Positions 34,024-44,431 of a stretch of 64,000 nucleotides of DNA are shown here, piece by piece (within the stretch, counting starts at the first letter, position 1; every line of letters begins with the position of its first letter). This stretch comes from Venturia oleaginea (lineage: Eukaryota; Ascomycota; Dothideomycetes; Venturiales; Venturiaceae), in the NCBI GenBank assembly GCA_013176395.1, contig JABMLP010000017.1:1328501-1392500 (forward strand), in the 5' to 3' direction. Under the pieces are notes generated by a model. That model searched no databases. It saw nothing but the letters and a program-made list of their open reading frames with translations, and was not told where the DNA came from. The translations under genes and the position numbers were made by a program.

Positions 34024-37000
34024 ATGGCTCGCGGTATTGAGGGAAACGAGATATCCACGCCAAAGCCGTCGACTCTGAAGAAGAGCGGTTCTTCCTCGCA
34101 ATCCACCAGCAAAGGCCAAAAGAGCATCTTGGGCTTCCTCTCCAAGCAGCCAGCCTCTACTCCAAAATCAGCCTTCAGCGACAGAATCAAGACCAAATCA
34201 GCAATTGTATCGACGCCAGCTCCTAGCAGCGATGCCATTGCACCCTCGAGTCCCGATTTGGGCTTTCCTTCGTCTGGGAAGAATAAAGAGAATGGTACCA
34301 TATCTCCGTCAACCTCCATGAAGCTAGTGGCAGCAGCTGATGGTGTTGTAGAAGGACTCAGTGGTGTTCCCACGAACTCTCCTTCGCGAAAGGTACATGT
34401 TTACCATGCCTGCGGACTCACAACTCCTATCGAACAGCAATTCCTCAATTCGATATCATCGTGCAACGAACACTGTGGGTTCAATGCGCGCTTGCCTCAG
34501 ATGCTAACGATACTGGCCGCAGGCGAAGAAAGCTATCAGCTATGCCGAATCTGATGACGAAGACACGCTGATGCCTCTGCCTACGAATAATCCACAACGA
34601 AGACCCTCAAAGCGTCAGAGAGTGAGCATGGAGGACAGTGATGATGAGTTTGGCTTGGACGCAGCGACCGAGGCGGCTATGTTGGAAGCAGAAGCAGGTA
34701 CGAGAAAGATAAGTAGTGCATGTGACATTCTCTAATTGAGTTACAGATCTGAACGACTTCATAGCCCCTGATGATTCAGACGAAGAGACGAATATTCCCC
34801 AGAAACGCAAACGACCTAGCCAAAAATCTTCGAAGGCCGCCCCTTCTCCTCCGTCCAGACCTACTCCCAAGCCGACCGAGGACGATGACGATGACGATGA
34901 CATGGAGGTTGATGTGGATAAAACGACGGCATCTTCAGCTCAGCAATGGACATATGATCCTAGTCATACTGAATTGATCAAGCAGCGGGCAGCATCGAAA
35001 TCATCTTCCAACAAGCATGCAAAAGGACAAGCACACAAGACGGATCCTGACGAGAGGCATAAATGGTTAGCTAATCCGGTGGATGCCGACATGAATCCCC
35101 CTGGTCATCCCGATTACGACCCTCGTACATTGCATATTCCAAAGGATGCCCTTGGTAAACTGTCGGCATTTGAGAGACAATACTGGGATATCAAGAGCAA
35201 ATTCATGGACACAATTGTCTTCTTCAAGAAAGGCAAATTCTACGAGCTGTATGAAAATGATGCGACGGTTGGACATCAAGTCTTTGATCTCAAACTCACT
35301 GATCGTGTCAACATGCGCATGGTTGGTGTGCCCGAATCAAGTCTCGACCATTGGGCAAATCAGTTTGTGGCGAAAGGATACAAGATCGCGAGAGTGGAGC
35401 AGATGGAGAACGCTCTGAGCAAAGAAATGCGGGAGCGCACTGAAACGAAACCAAAGAAAGGCGAAATCATCCGTCGTGAACTTGCCAGTGTATTGACGTC
35501 GGGGACTCTGGTCGATGGAGGCATGTTGCAGGATGACATGTCGACTTACTGTGTTGCGATCAAGGTATGCCAACATACACTTGTGGCATGTGTATCACTA
35601 CTAACCAAATACAGGAATTCGAACGAGACAACGTCCCACTTTTCGGCATTGCGTTCGTGGACACCGCCACTGCACAGTTCCAGCTGTCAGAATTCACAGA
35701 CGACCCTGACATGACCAAATTTGAGACTTTTGTTGCACAGATTCGACCTGGCGAGCTGCTGCTTGAGAAGTCCTGTAATTCCGCCAAAGCACTGCGAATT
35801 CTGAAGAACAACACCACTCCCACTACCCTCTGGAACTACTTGAAGCCCACCAAGGAGTTTTGGCCTGCAGACATCACATGTCGCGAGATTGACGCAGCCG
35901 GTTACTTCGTGTCTACCGACAAAGACCAAAACGACGTGTGGCCCGCAGTGCTCCAAGAAGCGCGTGACAAGGAATTTGCCATGTCAGCCTTCGGCGCTCT
36001 TTTGCAATACCTACGCCTGCTCAAGCTCGAGCGTGATCTGGTCTCTCTTGGTAACTTTGCCTGGTATGATCCGATCAGGAAAGCCACAAGTCTCGTCCTC
36101 GATGGTCAGAGTCTGATCAATCTTGAGATCTTCGCGAACACTTTTGATGGAGGTGTTGCTGGCACACTCTTCGCCATGCTGAACCGATGCATCACTCCCT
36201 TTGGCAAACGTATGCTCCAGCAATGGGTATGCCACCCACTGGCAGACTCGCGGAAGATTAATGCTCGACTGGATGCTATCGACTCCCTGCTCGCCGACAC
36301 TACTGTCACTGATTCATTCACTGCGTCTCTGGGCAAGCTGCCGGATCTTGAACGACTTTTATCGCGAGTTCATGCTGGCCGGCTCAAGGCTCATGACTTC
36401 GTTCGCGTCCTCGATGGCTTCGAGCAGATTGAGTACACCATGAGCTTGCTTGACAAGTTCTCTACTGGTGAAGGAGTCATTGGTCAACTGCTGTCAGCTA
36501 TGCCTGATCTCGCTGGGGCTTTGAAGCATTGGAAAAATGCATTCAATCGTGTCAAGGCTAAGTCAGAAGGCATTCTCATCCCAGAACCGGGCATTGAGAC
36601 TGACTACGACAAGAGTCAAGACACTGTTGAAGATTGTCTCAAGAAGCTTGAGCGATTGTTGAAAGACACCCAACGCGAGTTTGGCTCGAGTTCGATTTGC
36701 TTCCGCGACAATGGAAAGGAAATTTACCAAATCGAAGTTCCGATCAAGTTGTCGAGCAAAGTCCCAAAGAGCTGGAATCAGATGTCTGCGACGAAAGCTG
36801 TGAAGCGCTACTACAGCCCTGAGGGAAAGAAACTTGTGCGCGCATTGCAGGAAGCTCAAGAAACACACGGCCAGATCATGAAAGAGGTCGCAAGTCGATT
36901 CTACGCCCGCTTCGATGAAGACTACAAGATCTGGCTCGCCGCCGTCAAAATCATCGCCCAACTCGACTGTCTCATCTCGCTCGCAAAGGCATCCTCAAGT

Positions 37001-37879
37001 CTGGGTAGTCCAAGCTGCCGTCCCACATTCGTTGACGATGAACGAACAGTAGTCGAATTCGAAGAACTCCGTCACCCCTGTATGCTTTCCACAGTCGACG
37101 ACTTCATCCCCAACGACATCAAACTTGGTGGCTCAAAACCAAATATTGACCTCCTCACCGGTGCCAACGCGGCCGGTAAATCCACCATACTACGCATGAC
37201 CTGCATCGCCGTCATCATGGCACAAGTCGGTTGTTACCTCCCCTGTACCTCTGCAAAACTTACACCTGTCGATCGTATAATGTCGCGTCTCGGCGCCTTT
37301 GATAATATCTTCGCTGCGCAGTCTACATTTTTTGTTGAGCTATCTGAAACGAAGAAGATTCTGACGGAAGCGACGAATCGATCACTCGTTATCCTTGATG
37401 AACTGGGTCGTGGTACGAGTAGTTACGATGGCGTCGCTGTCGCACAAGCCGTCCTTCACGATGTCGCCAGTAGAATTGGGTGTGTAGGCTTCTTCGCGAC
37501 ACACTACCACTCCCTCGCCGCTGAATTTTGTCAACACCCGGAAATAAGGTGTTGTAGAATGGCCATCGATGTTGATGAAGCTGAACGCCGCGTCACGTTC
37601 CTGTATAGACTTGAAGATGGTGTTGCCGAGGGGAGTTTCGGTATGCATTGTGCTGCCATGTGTGGAATTCCTACCCAGGTCATTGAACGTGCAGAGGTTG
37701 CGGCCAAAGAATGGGAGCATACGAGCAGATTGAAGGAGTTTCTGGATGCGGCGAGGGAGGGAGTGTTCATTCCGTTGGGGATGATGAGCGACGTCAGTTG
37801 GCTGCTTAAAGAGGGTAAAGAGGACGAAATTGAGGATCGCAGCTTGGCTGTGCTGAGGGAGGCGATTGCGACGTTGTGA
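34024..37879 (+). CDS. MSH6: DNA mismatch repair protein MSH6
   Basis: Four exons: 34024-34392, 34523-34697, 34747-35564 and 35615-37879; introns of 130, 49 and 50 bp, all in phase, giving 1208 residues. The N-terminus has a PCNA-interacting box QKSILGFL (residues 32-39) in a disordered region with acidic clusters. The mismatch-binding domain begins at RQYWDIKSKFMDTIVFFKKG and includes KFYELYENDA with the Phe-x-Glu mismatch-contact motif. Connector, lever and clamp regions follow. The ATPase has Walker A TGANAAGKST (about residue 970) and Walker B LVILDELGRGTSS (about 1045). MSH6 pairs with MSH2 (MutS-alpha) to recognise base mismatches and small loops in the nucleus. Walker A reads GANAAGKS rather than the more usual GPNMGGKS. 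Confidence 0.95.
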
Positions 37880-38148
37880 TGATGGGATGGGTGTCTGATT
37901 CGGTTTTGTTGGGGCTTAGAGAGTGCTATTGTTATTTGAGTGTTTGTATGAGATGCGAAGGAACGGGATGTGATGGCGATAGACGCGCTGAAAGGCGTTT
38001 GAGCGAGATGTCGATTATGTCGCTAGCACGCGAGGCGTGGTTCACCATGTATGTATAGTGTGCCCACGCCATGCTGCTCCAACTCCCAGACTCACCAACG
38101 GTTCTCACTTGTAGAAGGCTTTACAATGCTTATCACTCTGCTAAGCTC

Positions 38149-39729
38149 TCAAGGCTTCTCAGCCTCGCCCATGCCATGCTCTTCCAACTCCCCAACCTCA
38201 ACACCAGCATCCGGTAACGCGCTCTCTTTCACACCATCCGCCATATTATTCTCCAAATTCTTGGCCATGTGATCCAGATTATTGTACGCCTTGGGATTCT
38301 TCTTCGATTCCCCCGAGCTCATTGACTTGGTTTGATATCCTCGGATCCTATCAATTGTCAGGACACGCCCAGGATCGCGCATGGGAAGTGTAACATACCT
38401 TGGACCCAACCCCTTCGAGACTGGCAAATCTAACTCGTAGAATCTTTCGAAGGCAGCCCTGTCTCCCTCAAAAGTGCCCTTCTCAGTACTCGCTCGGACG
38501 CCAGCGAAAAACTGATCCAGGACGCGGTGATTGTGGATCTGTAGCAGGGCCCAAGCAAGCATTTCTTTGGCGGAGAGAAGATGATGAAGATATGCTCGAT
38601 GGTGTTTCGTGCAAGCATAGCATTCACAGCCAACCTGTAGTGGAGAGAGATCCGTCGCGAGTTCGTTGTCCCAAGTATCGATGCCAATAGCTTTCCGCGT
38701 AGTATCCTCCGTCTTCGCCGGCGCTGGAAAGACAAAATCCAGTGCAATACCCCCATCTGTAGCCTTTCCAATAAATGGCAGCACAAACAAATCCACCCCC
38801 AGCGAAATCTGCCTAAGCACTTCCCCAGGCCCCTCAGGATTCGTAAACCCCAATCGCGGCAGCCCATTCAGCGAGTCCGGTAGGTCAACAACAGAATGCA
38901 CATCCATAACATAAAGCCCCTGGATCCCATCTAGAAACTCAACCACCAGCACATCCAAATACCATTTCTGCTGCTGGAGCGGTACAGGCAGTATCGGTGC
39001 AAAAATCGTCACATCCCCAGCCCTCTCTTTCTCTGCCAGCATTTCCCGTATCCAAAGTGTAGTCCGATCACCCATCTTATCCGCTCTCTTCACGCTCACT
39101 TTTGTCCCGACGATAAAATCAGCAGGGCCGAGAACGATGTCGGGTTTTAACCTCCTCGCAGCATCAATGTAGAATTCTACGTCCATAGATCTGAATCCCA
39201 CAGACGTACATATGGCGAGTGATTTATTCGTATTCGTGTTCGTAAGAGGCATATCGACGGGCGGGAAACGTCGTGGACCGAGTATGAGAGGCGTGCTGGG
39301 GTCATGGCCCGTAAAGGCCCGAAGACGGGACTCGCCATCTTGAGGGCTCGATAGAGAAGATGGGAGGGGCTTGGGTAGGTTGCTTTTCTATGACTTTGTT
39401 GTGGTAATATCAGCGAAGGTGTCGGCGGCTGGTTGAAGCCGTCAGCTACACATCAACCTTGAGCTGAGCGTGGGAGAATGGGAGTACATACAATCCTCAA
39501 GCCCGACATAAACCCCCCCAACAGCACACCACCTCCCCAAATTATCCTGCGAAACATGGGGTACAACACCTCTCGACGTATTCGCGAGATAATGTGGTGT
39601 CTTGACGGTGAAACGTCCCTTGAGCGCAAGTTGTCCAAGCCTAACTCCCGAGCGCGGGAGGGAAGAAAGAGTAAACGAGAGCATCCCCCCCGGTAGCAGG
39701 GATGTTTTTTCGATATTGGAGTCGGTCAT
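38149..39729 (-). CDS. Queuine tRNA-ribosyltransferase accessory subunit 2
   Basis: Minus-strand gene with exon 1 39729-39488 and exon 2 39382-38149. The intron (39487-39383) was chosen because it restores the family continuity YVGLED...PLPSSLSS...LRAFTG in frame; the donor GTACTC is weak, and a stronger GTATGT two codons upstream would need another acceptor. About 491 residues. Motifs: TSRGVVPHVSQDNL near the N-terminus, LGPRR, SLGVDLFVLPF and the zinc site CECYACTKHH...HNH. This TGT-family subunit lacks catalysis itself. With the catalytic QTRT1 it inserts queuine at G34 of tRNAs with GUN anticodons, typically at the outer mitochondrial membrane. It is divergent from thymidylate kinase with 138 bp between start codons. 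Confidence 0.85.
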
Positions 39730-39867
39730 AATTGCTTTTTGGTGTGCAAGCTTGAAGTGGGATGAATGCTGGTATTCTCCATCATCCGTGCGCTGAAACG
39801 CGAAACCAACACGCCTCAATAACGCTCACAAAAACACCACTATTTCTCTACTTCAAAGGGATTCAAG
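39730..39867. promoter_or_regulatory. Short bidirectional promoter between QTRT2 and thymidylate kinase
   Basis: Only 138 bp separate the two start codons, so both promoters and 5' UTRs are confined to this interval. An alternative upstream Met in the QTRT2 frame at 39819 would shrink it to 48 bp, which is why the 39729 start is preferred. Confidence 0.5.
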
Positions 39868-40619
39868 ATGCGAGGCAAACTGATCGTCCTCGAAGGTCTC
39901 GACAGAGCCGGAAAATCAAGCCAATGCATCAAATTGGCAGAAAGATTACAGAGAGAAGGTCACAAAGTCCGACATGTGAGATTTCCAGGTATCCTATCTA
40001 TTGCTTCATTCCAATTTATTGTTCTAATCACGAGTGATGTAGAGAGAACCACTCCAATCGGCCAAATGATAAATTCATACCTCACTGGTACCTCGGAGCA
40101 AGAAGATCACGTAATTCATCTACTCTTCTCTGCGAATCGATGGGAAGCTGCGTGAGTTTATCCAAGCCTTTCCTCTTGTAATCAAAACTTATGCCATTTA
40201 GTGCTGCTATCAGATCTGACATCGAAGCCGGGACCACTGTCATAATAGATCGCTATTACTACTCCGGCTGTGTCTATTCTGCTGCCAAAGACAACCCGAC
40301 TCTCCCTCTAGCATGGGCCCGTCATCCTGAAGTCGGTCTTCCGAGACCTGATATTTGTCTCTTTCTCGATATCGCGCCGGAGGAGGCGGAGAAGAGGGGT
40401 GGGTTTGGTGAGGAGAAATACGAGACCAAGAAGATGCAGGATCGTGTGCGGGAGTTGTTTGCTGAGTTGATGGGGTCACCAGAAAAGGATGACTTCTGCA
40501 GGATCGATGCTGGGAAGACTGTGGAGGAGGTCGGCGATGAAATCTGGAGAGTGACCATGGATTTGTTTGAGCGGGTGGACGAAGCGGGTGCGCCGCTTGG
40601 GAGTGTACAGGCTTGGTGA
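39868..40619 (+). CDS. CDC8: Thymidylate kinase (dTMP kinase)
   Basis: Three exons: 39868-39988, 40043-40151 and 40202-40619; introns of 54 and 50 bp in phase, giving 215 residues. P-loop GLDRAGKSS (residues 10-18), the dTMP-binding stretch FPERTTPIG created by splicing, LFSANRWE, and the DRYYYSG motif (Asp-Arg) are all present. A LID-like [11 protein letters not shown] region follows. It phosphorylates dTMP to dTDP and is essential for dTTP supply. Its 3' end is only 46 bp from the convergent SLX1 stop codon, so the 3' UTRs overlap or are very short. Confidence 0.95.
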
Positions 40620-40665
40620 ATGAATTGGTGCGATTTTTGCCTCGATAATTTCGTGTATGCATATT

Positions 40666-42037
40666 TCAGTCGAGAACCTCGACGCCCTCCCAGTCCTTGT
40701 CCCAGTTCGAACTTTTGTTGCCTTTGCTGCGTGCAGTGGGAGACTTCTGCTTCTTTCTCGCTGGGTACTTATTCCTCTTGGACGCCGAGGCACTCTCCTC
40801 CATCTCTCTGCTGATTTCTTCCTCGAGCTCAATGAATCCGGACATTTCCGCATCTTCCGCAGCATCAAGCTCGTCATCACTCTCAACCGCATCATCAGAC
40901 TCCCTCTTCCTTGTCGGCTTGAATAGTTGCTCGACTTCTCTCTGGCCTCGCAAGCGAAGTGATAACTCTTGAACCAAATCTCTCCATCTTGTCGTGGTGT
41001 TGCATGTCGGACAAGGGCCTTCAATGGGTGTGATCATTTTGCGACCTCCATCGCCATGCTCTCGGTACAAGAAATCGGTGGAGAGGCACTGGATATGTGA
41101 TACCGCTGAACAATCAGCGTGTGGGCAAATGACAACAAGAGGATCGTTCTTGATGATTTTATTACAGACAGGGCAAATATTCCTTTGATTGCCATCAAGA
41201 AGCGTCTTGCTCTTTTCGAGATGGGCTTTCGTTCCTGAATACGAGAAATCGAGCTTCTCAATCATCGAGGCGGTCTTCCCAATCTTGGGCGCAGGTGGTG
41301 GTTCGTGAACAACGTCGTCTGGATCGGAGACAGCAGCATTATACATTCCCTTGAGTGGGACGACTGGTTCCTGTGTCTTCGTGCTAGCTTTAGGCGCAAC
41401 CTTGCGCTTCACGCTGATGTCGACGGCTGCAGGATCAAGAACAATGCCGAAATTGCTGCGCATGTTCTCACTGGCTTTCTTATCGCTGGTGTTCCAGACT
41501 TTGAAGACATCGCTGGAGAAGAAACGCAAGGAAAGTGGCCAGCGAGCAAAACTTTGGACTCGCAGTAGCAAATGCAAGTTCATCATGTATGCGTTCAACG
41601 ACAGAGGTGGTCGACGTGATTTTACCCTCGTCTTTCCAGATCTGGGCGAGTATCTTTCGATCCTCTTTGGCTGTGTAATTCGTTGGTCGGCTGAAATGTG
41701 TCGACTGATGTGGGGATTCTGCCAGCTCCATCTGTTTGAAATCAGCTGCGGTCATCACATTCAAGGCGGCACCATCATACTCGAATTGCAGAGCGGCGAT
41801 TTTGGATGGGAACCCTTGAACAATACAAGTCACCTCCCACGGCTTCCATTTTCCGTCTGCTGTTCGTTTTGCGCCACCTTGCACGTCGCCATTGTGCTGA
41901 CGAAGTCTCCGTCGCATGTTCAGCGTGGAGCCTACGTACAAGGTGGTTCCGTTCGCTGAGCGGAGAAGATAGCAGCAGTAAAATGCCGGGATTGGTAGAC
42001 TTTCCATTGCGATTCTTGGGATGGGAGTTGGACGCAT
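40666..42037 (-). CDS. SLX1: Structure-specific endonuclease subunit SLX1
   Basis: Minus strand: exon 1 42037-41781, intron 41780-41732 (49 bp, GTATGATGG...CAAACAG), exon 2 41731-40666. Splicing joins QFE to [13 protein letters not shown], the conserved continuation of the nuclease domain; reading through instead would give an unrelated tail. About 440 residues, or 430 from the second Met (42007, [10 protein letters not shown]). The N-terminal GIY-YIG nuclease has [15 protein letters not shown] and RRLRQHNG. The C-terminal RING/PHD-like zinc finger reads CPVC...CPHADC...HIQC...CPTC. A basic, Ser-rich tail follows. With SLX4 it cuts Holliday junctions and other branched DNA in the nucleus. Confidence 0.92.
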
Positions 42038-42059
42038 TTGAGGGAGACAATCATCGAAT

Positions 42060-42127
42060 ATGGGGAGATGATTATCATCGGCTATGGGGAGATGGTTATC
42101 ATCGGCTATGGGGAGATGGTTACAGCC
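42060..42127. repeat. 24-bp tandem repeat, nearly 3 copies
   Basis: Unit ATGGGGAGATG(A/G)TTATCATCGGCT starts at 42060, 42084 and 42108; the last is partial. It begins about 25 bp upstream of the SLX1 start codon, thus in its probable 5' UTR or core promoter. On the SLX1 strand the unit contains CCCCAT and GATAA. Confidence 0.85.
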
Positions 42128-42570
42128 CCGGCCGGAAAGAGGTTAACACTTTGGCGTGTCTGCGCGAGAAGATCCTGTGCTTGTAGATCTGAAACTGCCT
42201 ACGAATTTATCGTACTCACCTAAATAAATCCAGACGGTACGATCGTAATGTTCCTCACTTCGCATGGCCTCTGCACGGACCGGACGGTATTCTGCGCATG
42301 CATGGATAAGATCTACGCCTATGTCAAAGCCAAAGATTCTTTGCGCATTCTTGCCAAGTGTCAACAACTTTCTGGCCATTGCATTACCATCGGCTTTGGG
42401 GAGAAATTTGCAGAATGCATTGCCGGAAAGTGCAAGGTATCGTGGATTGACGCTGTCAATGCAGAAGTGGATGTATTGGTGATTAGGCCTAACTAGCAGG
42501 ACTATCTACCTACTATGTGCACTAAATGCCAAGAATTTTGGCAACAACCAATCCATGATGTGGGGTTTTG

Positions 42571-42720
42571 AAGCCCTATCCCTGACAATCCATGCAATCT
42601 TTTGGTGTTGTGCCAATCTGTCAAGCCCTATCCCTGACAATCCATGCAATCTTTTGGTGTTGTGCCAATCTGTCAAGCCCTATCCCTGACAATCCATGCA
42701 AATTTCTTCTGTTTAGCCAA
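42571..42720. repeat. 52-bp tandem repeat, about 2.8 copies
   Basis: Units beginning AAGCCCTATCCCTGACAATC at 42571, 42623 and 42675; the first two are identical over 52 bp and the third diverges after CCATGCAA. No coding function is seen. Confidence 0.9.
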
Positions 42721-42888
42721 TCTGTCATCCATGAACCGTCAAATATCTGTCCAATCAATCTTCCATAGCCAATCCTACTGCCACAGGGGCGGACCAAGTT
42801 AAGTTATTCGTTCCAGAAAATTTGCTGCCCAAAAACAAAACTGCATGTCCAATCCTTTTGTCCATCATTCAATCAATCCTGCTCTGTC

Positions 42889-43567
42889 TTAATCAATAGA
42901 AGCTTTTCCAGGCATTACGTCGTTAAGAGCAGGCTCGGGATGCGGGACTGGGATCCGTCCGACGACAATATCCTTCGGAATTGCATATGTACCAGGCGCG
43001 CCGGTTAATCCTTGCCCCATTCTCAGATAAGCAAACTGTCCCAATGAAGTTGTAAATGCCGTCTTATAGACATCTTTCTTGAACATTGGAACTGTCCAAT
43101 AGCCGTTAGAAGCGTCGCACTGAAACATGGATGCACTAAGGACGTCCAAGATTGTTGAGGACCAAATCGATCCTAGGCATATATGGTAGTTCGCCTTAAG
43201 CGTTGCTTCATTTATCGGCATGAAGTTGTGGACCATCCTAAGACTCCCTGATACCTTCCGTGGGTACTTCGTTCTGGCAGACCAGGAACTCATCGTTCGA
43301 ACAATTATTCCACGTCTTGGAGCTTGTCGAGTTTGTCCTTCTCCCATTACTGTTCTTCGACAGTGTACAGCTTGGCTTTGGCTTTCTTTGGGACGACACC
43401 TTGTTTCGTAGGAATCTTATGGATGATAAGGTCCGTTGCTTCCATAACGCGAATGTTTTCAACGAACAGATCTCTCCAAGACTATAACATTTCCTGAGCC
43501 CGCTTTCGCTTCTCCTGAGGTACCAGATTTCCAAGCATGTCGGGTACTTCTCAATCCACTCCCTCAT
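42889..43567 (-). pseudogene. Gypsy-type reverse transcriptase fragment
   Basis: Minus-strand fragments in two frames. The upstream part (to 43567) carries the pre-RT region and the downstream part contains SSWSARTKYP, RMVHNFMPINEATLKANY, FQCDASNGYWTVP and YLRMGQGLTGAPGTYA, recognisable as the fingers and palm of a Ty3/gypsy reverse transcriptase. The YxDD box and everything 3' of it are missing. This is a lineage different from the other gypsy copies here. A frameshift and truncation on both sides mark it as a relic. Confidence 0.75.
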
Positions 43568-43798
43568 TTACTTCAACTCTTCTGGATGGGAGATTTCAGG
43601 CGGTTGTGGTCGTCGAGTAGTGGGGAAACCTAGCCACCTGTTACAGATCACCTCAAGACCGAAGAGCAGGGACAGCGGGACTTGCAGAGGATGGTTGGAT
43701 AACAAGAAGTTGTTGTTAGGACTGATGTGGAGTGGAATCCGTTGGGCGCACAAGAGGGGACTGGTGCAACCAGGTCAGTCCTAAGAGAGAATAGTACG
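43568..43798. other. Unassigned spacer in the retroelement cluster
   Basis: 231 bp between the gypsy RT relic and the LTR-like segment. It may be further decayed retroelement sequence upstream of the RT fragment (minus strand) but shows no motif I can assign. Confidence 0.3.
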
Positions 43799-44010
43799 TG
43801 TAGGAGTCACGTGATATTCCCACAGTTCCCACAGCACTTGGCATTGCCCACAGTGTGGGAAGTGTGGGAAGAGCCAAGAGGTGTGGGAATACACCTTGGC
43901 ACCCAGAACCAGAAGGGTATATAGGGAGGACGTTGGACGGACTTTCCGTTCTCTCTTCGTGGTTATCTCATGTTATGTTTCTCACATAGGAGCTTCTTCA
44001 ACCTACTACA
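43799..44010 (+). mobile_element. LTR-like segment, candidate 5' LTR of the copia element
   Basis: 212 bp starting TGTAGGAGTC and ending ACCTACTACA, with matching TGTAG...CTACA tips. It contains a TATATAGGG box (about 43917) and inverted TTCCCACA/TGTGGGAA motifs. The flanking GTACG and GTAAC are similar but not a clean duplication. Its position just upstream of the copia leader suggests it is that element's 5' LTR; a solo LTR of another family is the alternative. Confidence 0.45.
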
Positions 44011-44431
44011 GTAACGACCTTTTACTTAGATACAATCAAGCACAAGTCATATGCACACGAAGCAAGCCCACCCCCAACCTTCATACTAACCGACAAGCGT
44101 TCAGGATTGATCTGAGGATCAAATCGGTTAGACGACAATTGAATTGGGAGATACATCGGACGGTGTAAGAGTTCAACCCTCAAAGGTGTTTCGCAAGTGA
44201 GAGAAGACTGCTTGTATTTCAAAGTATCTAAGTACAAAGAAGAAAGTGTAGGTACAGGAAGAACAACTTGTATATATAATCTTCCAAGTAGGAAAAAGAC
44301 ATGCTGTCCTGAGAAGAGAATAGAAAGGAGTAGAAGCGCATGTGAAACGGTCCCTGAATAATCCCTGCTAGGCGCACGTGAGAACTACCAGGTAGTGCTA
44401 AGAATCCATCCAGGATAAGTTGAGAAAGGAT

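Larger units (their letters stand above)
42038..42888. other. Spacer with tandem repeats upstream of SLX1
   Basis: No gene is supported. It holds a 24-bp tandem repeat (42060-42127), a 52-bp tandem repeat (42571-42720) and otherwise AT-rich DNA. It separates the SLX1 gene from the retrotransposon cluster. Confidence 0.5.

Noticed and set aside
41480..41780. Continuation of the SLX1 nuclease exon as a separate ~185-residue protein
   Set aside because: The reading after QFEYDG is the read-through of a 49-bp intron and then the wrong frame; splicing restores the conserved [13 protein letters not shown] continuation.
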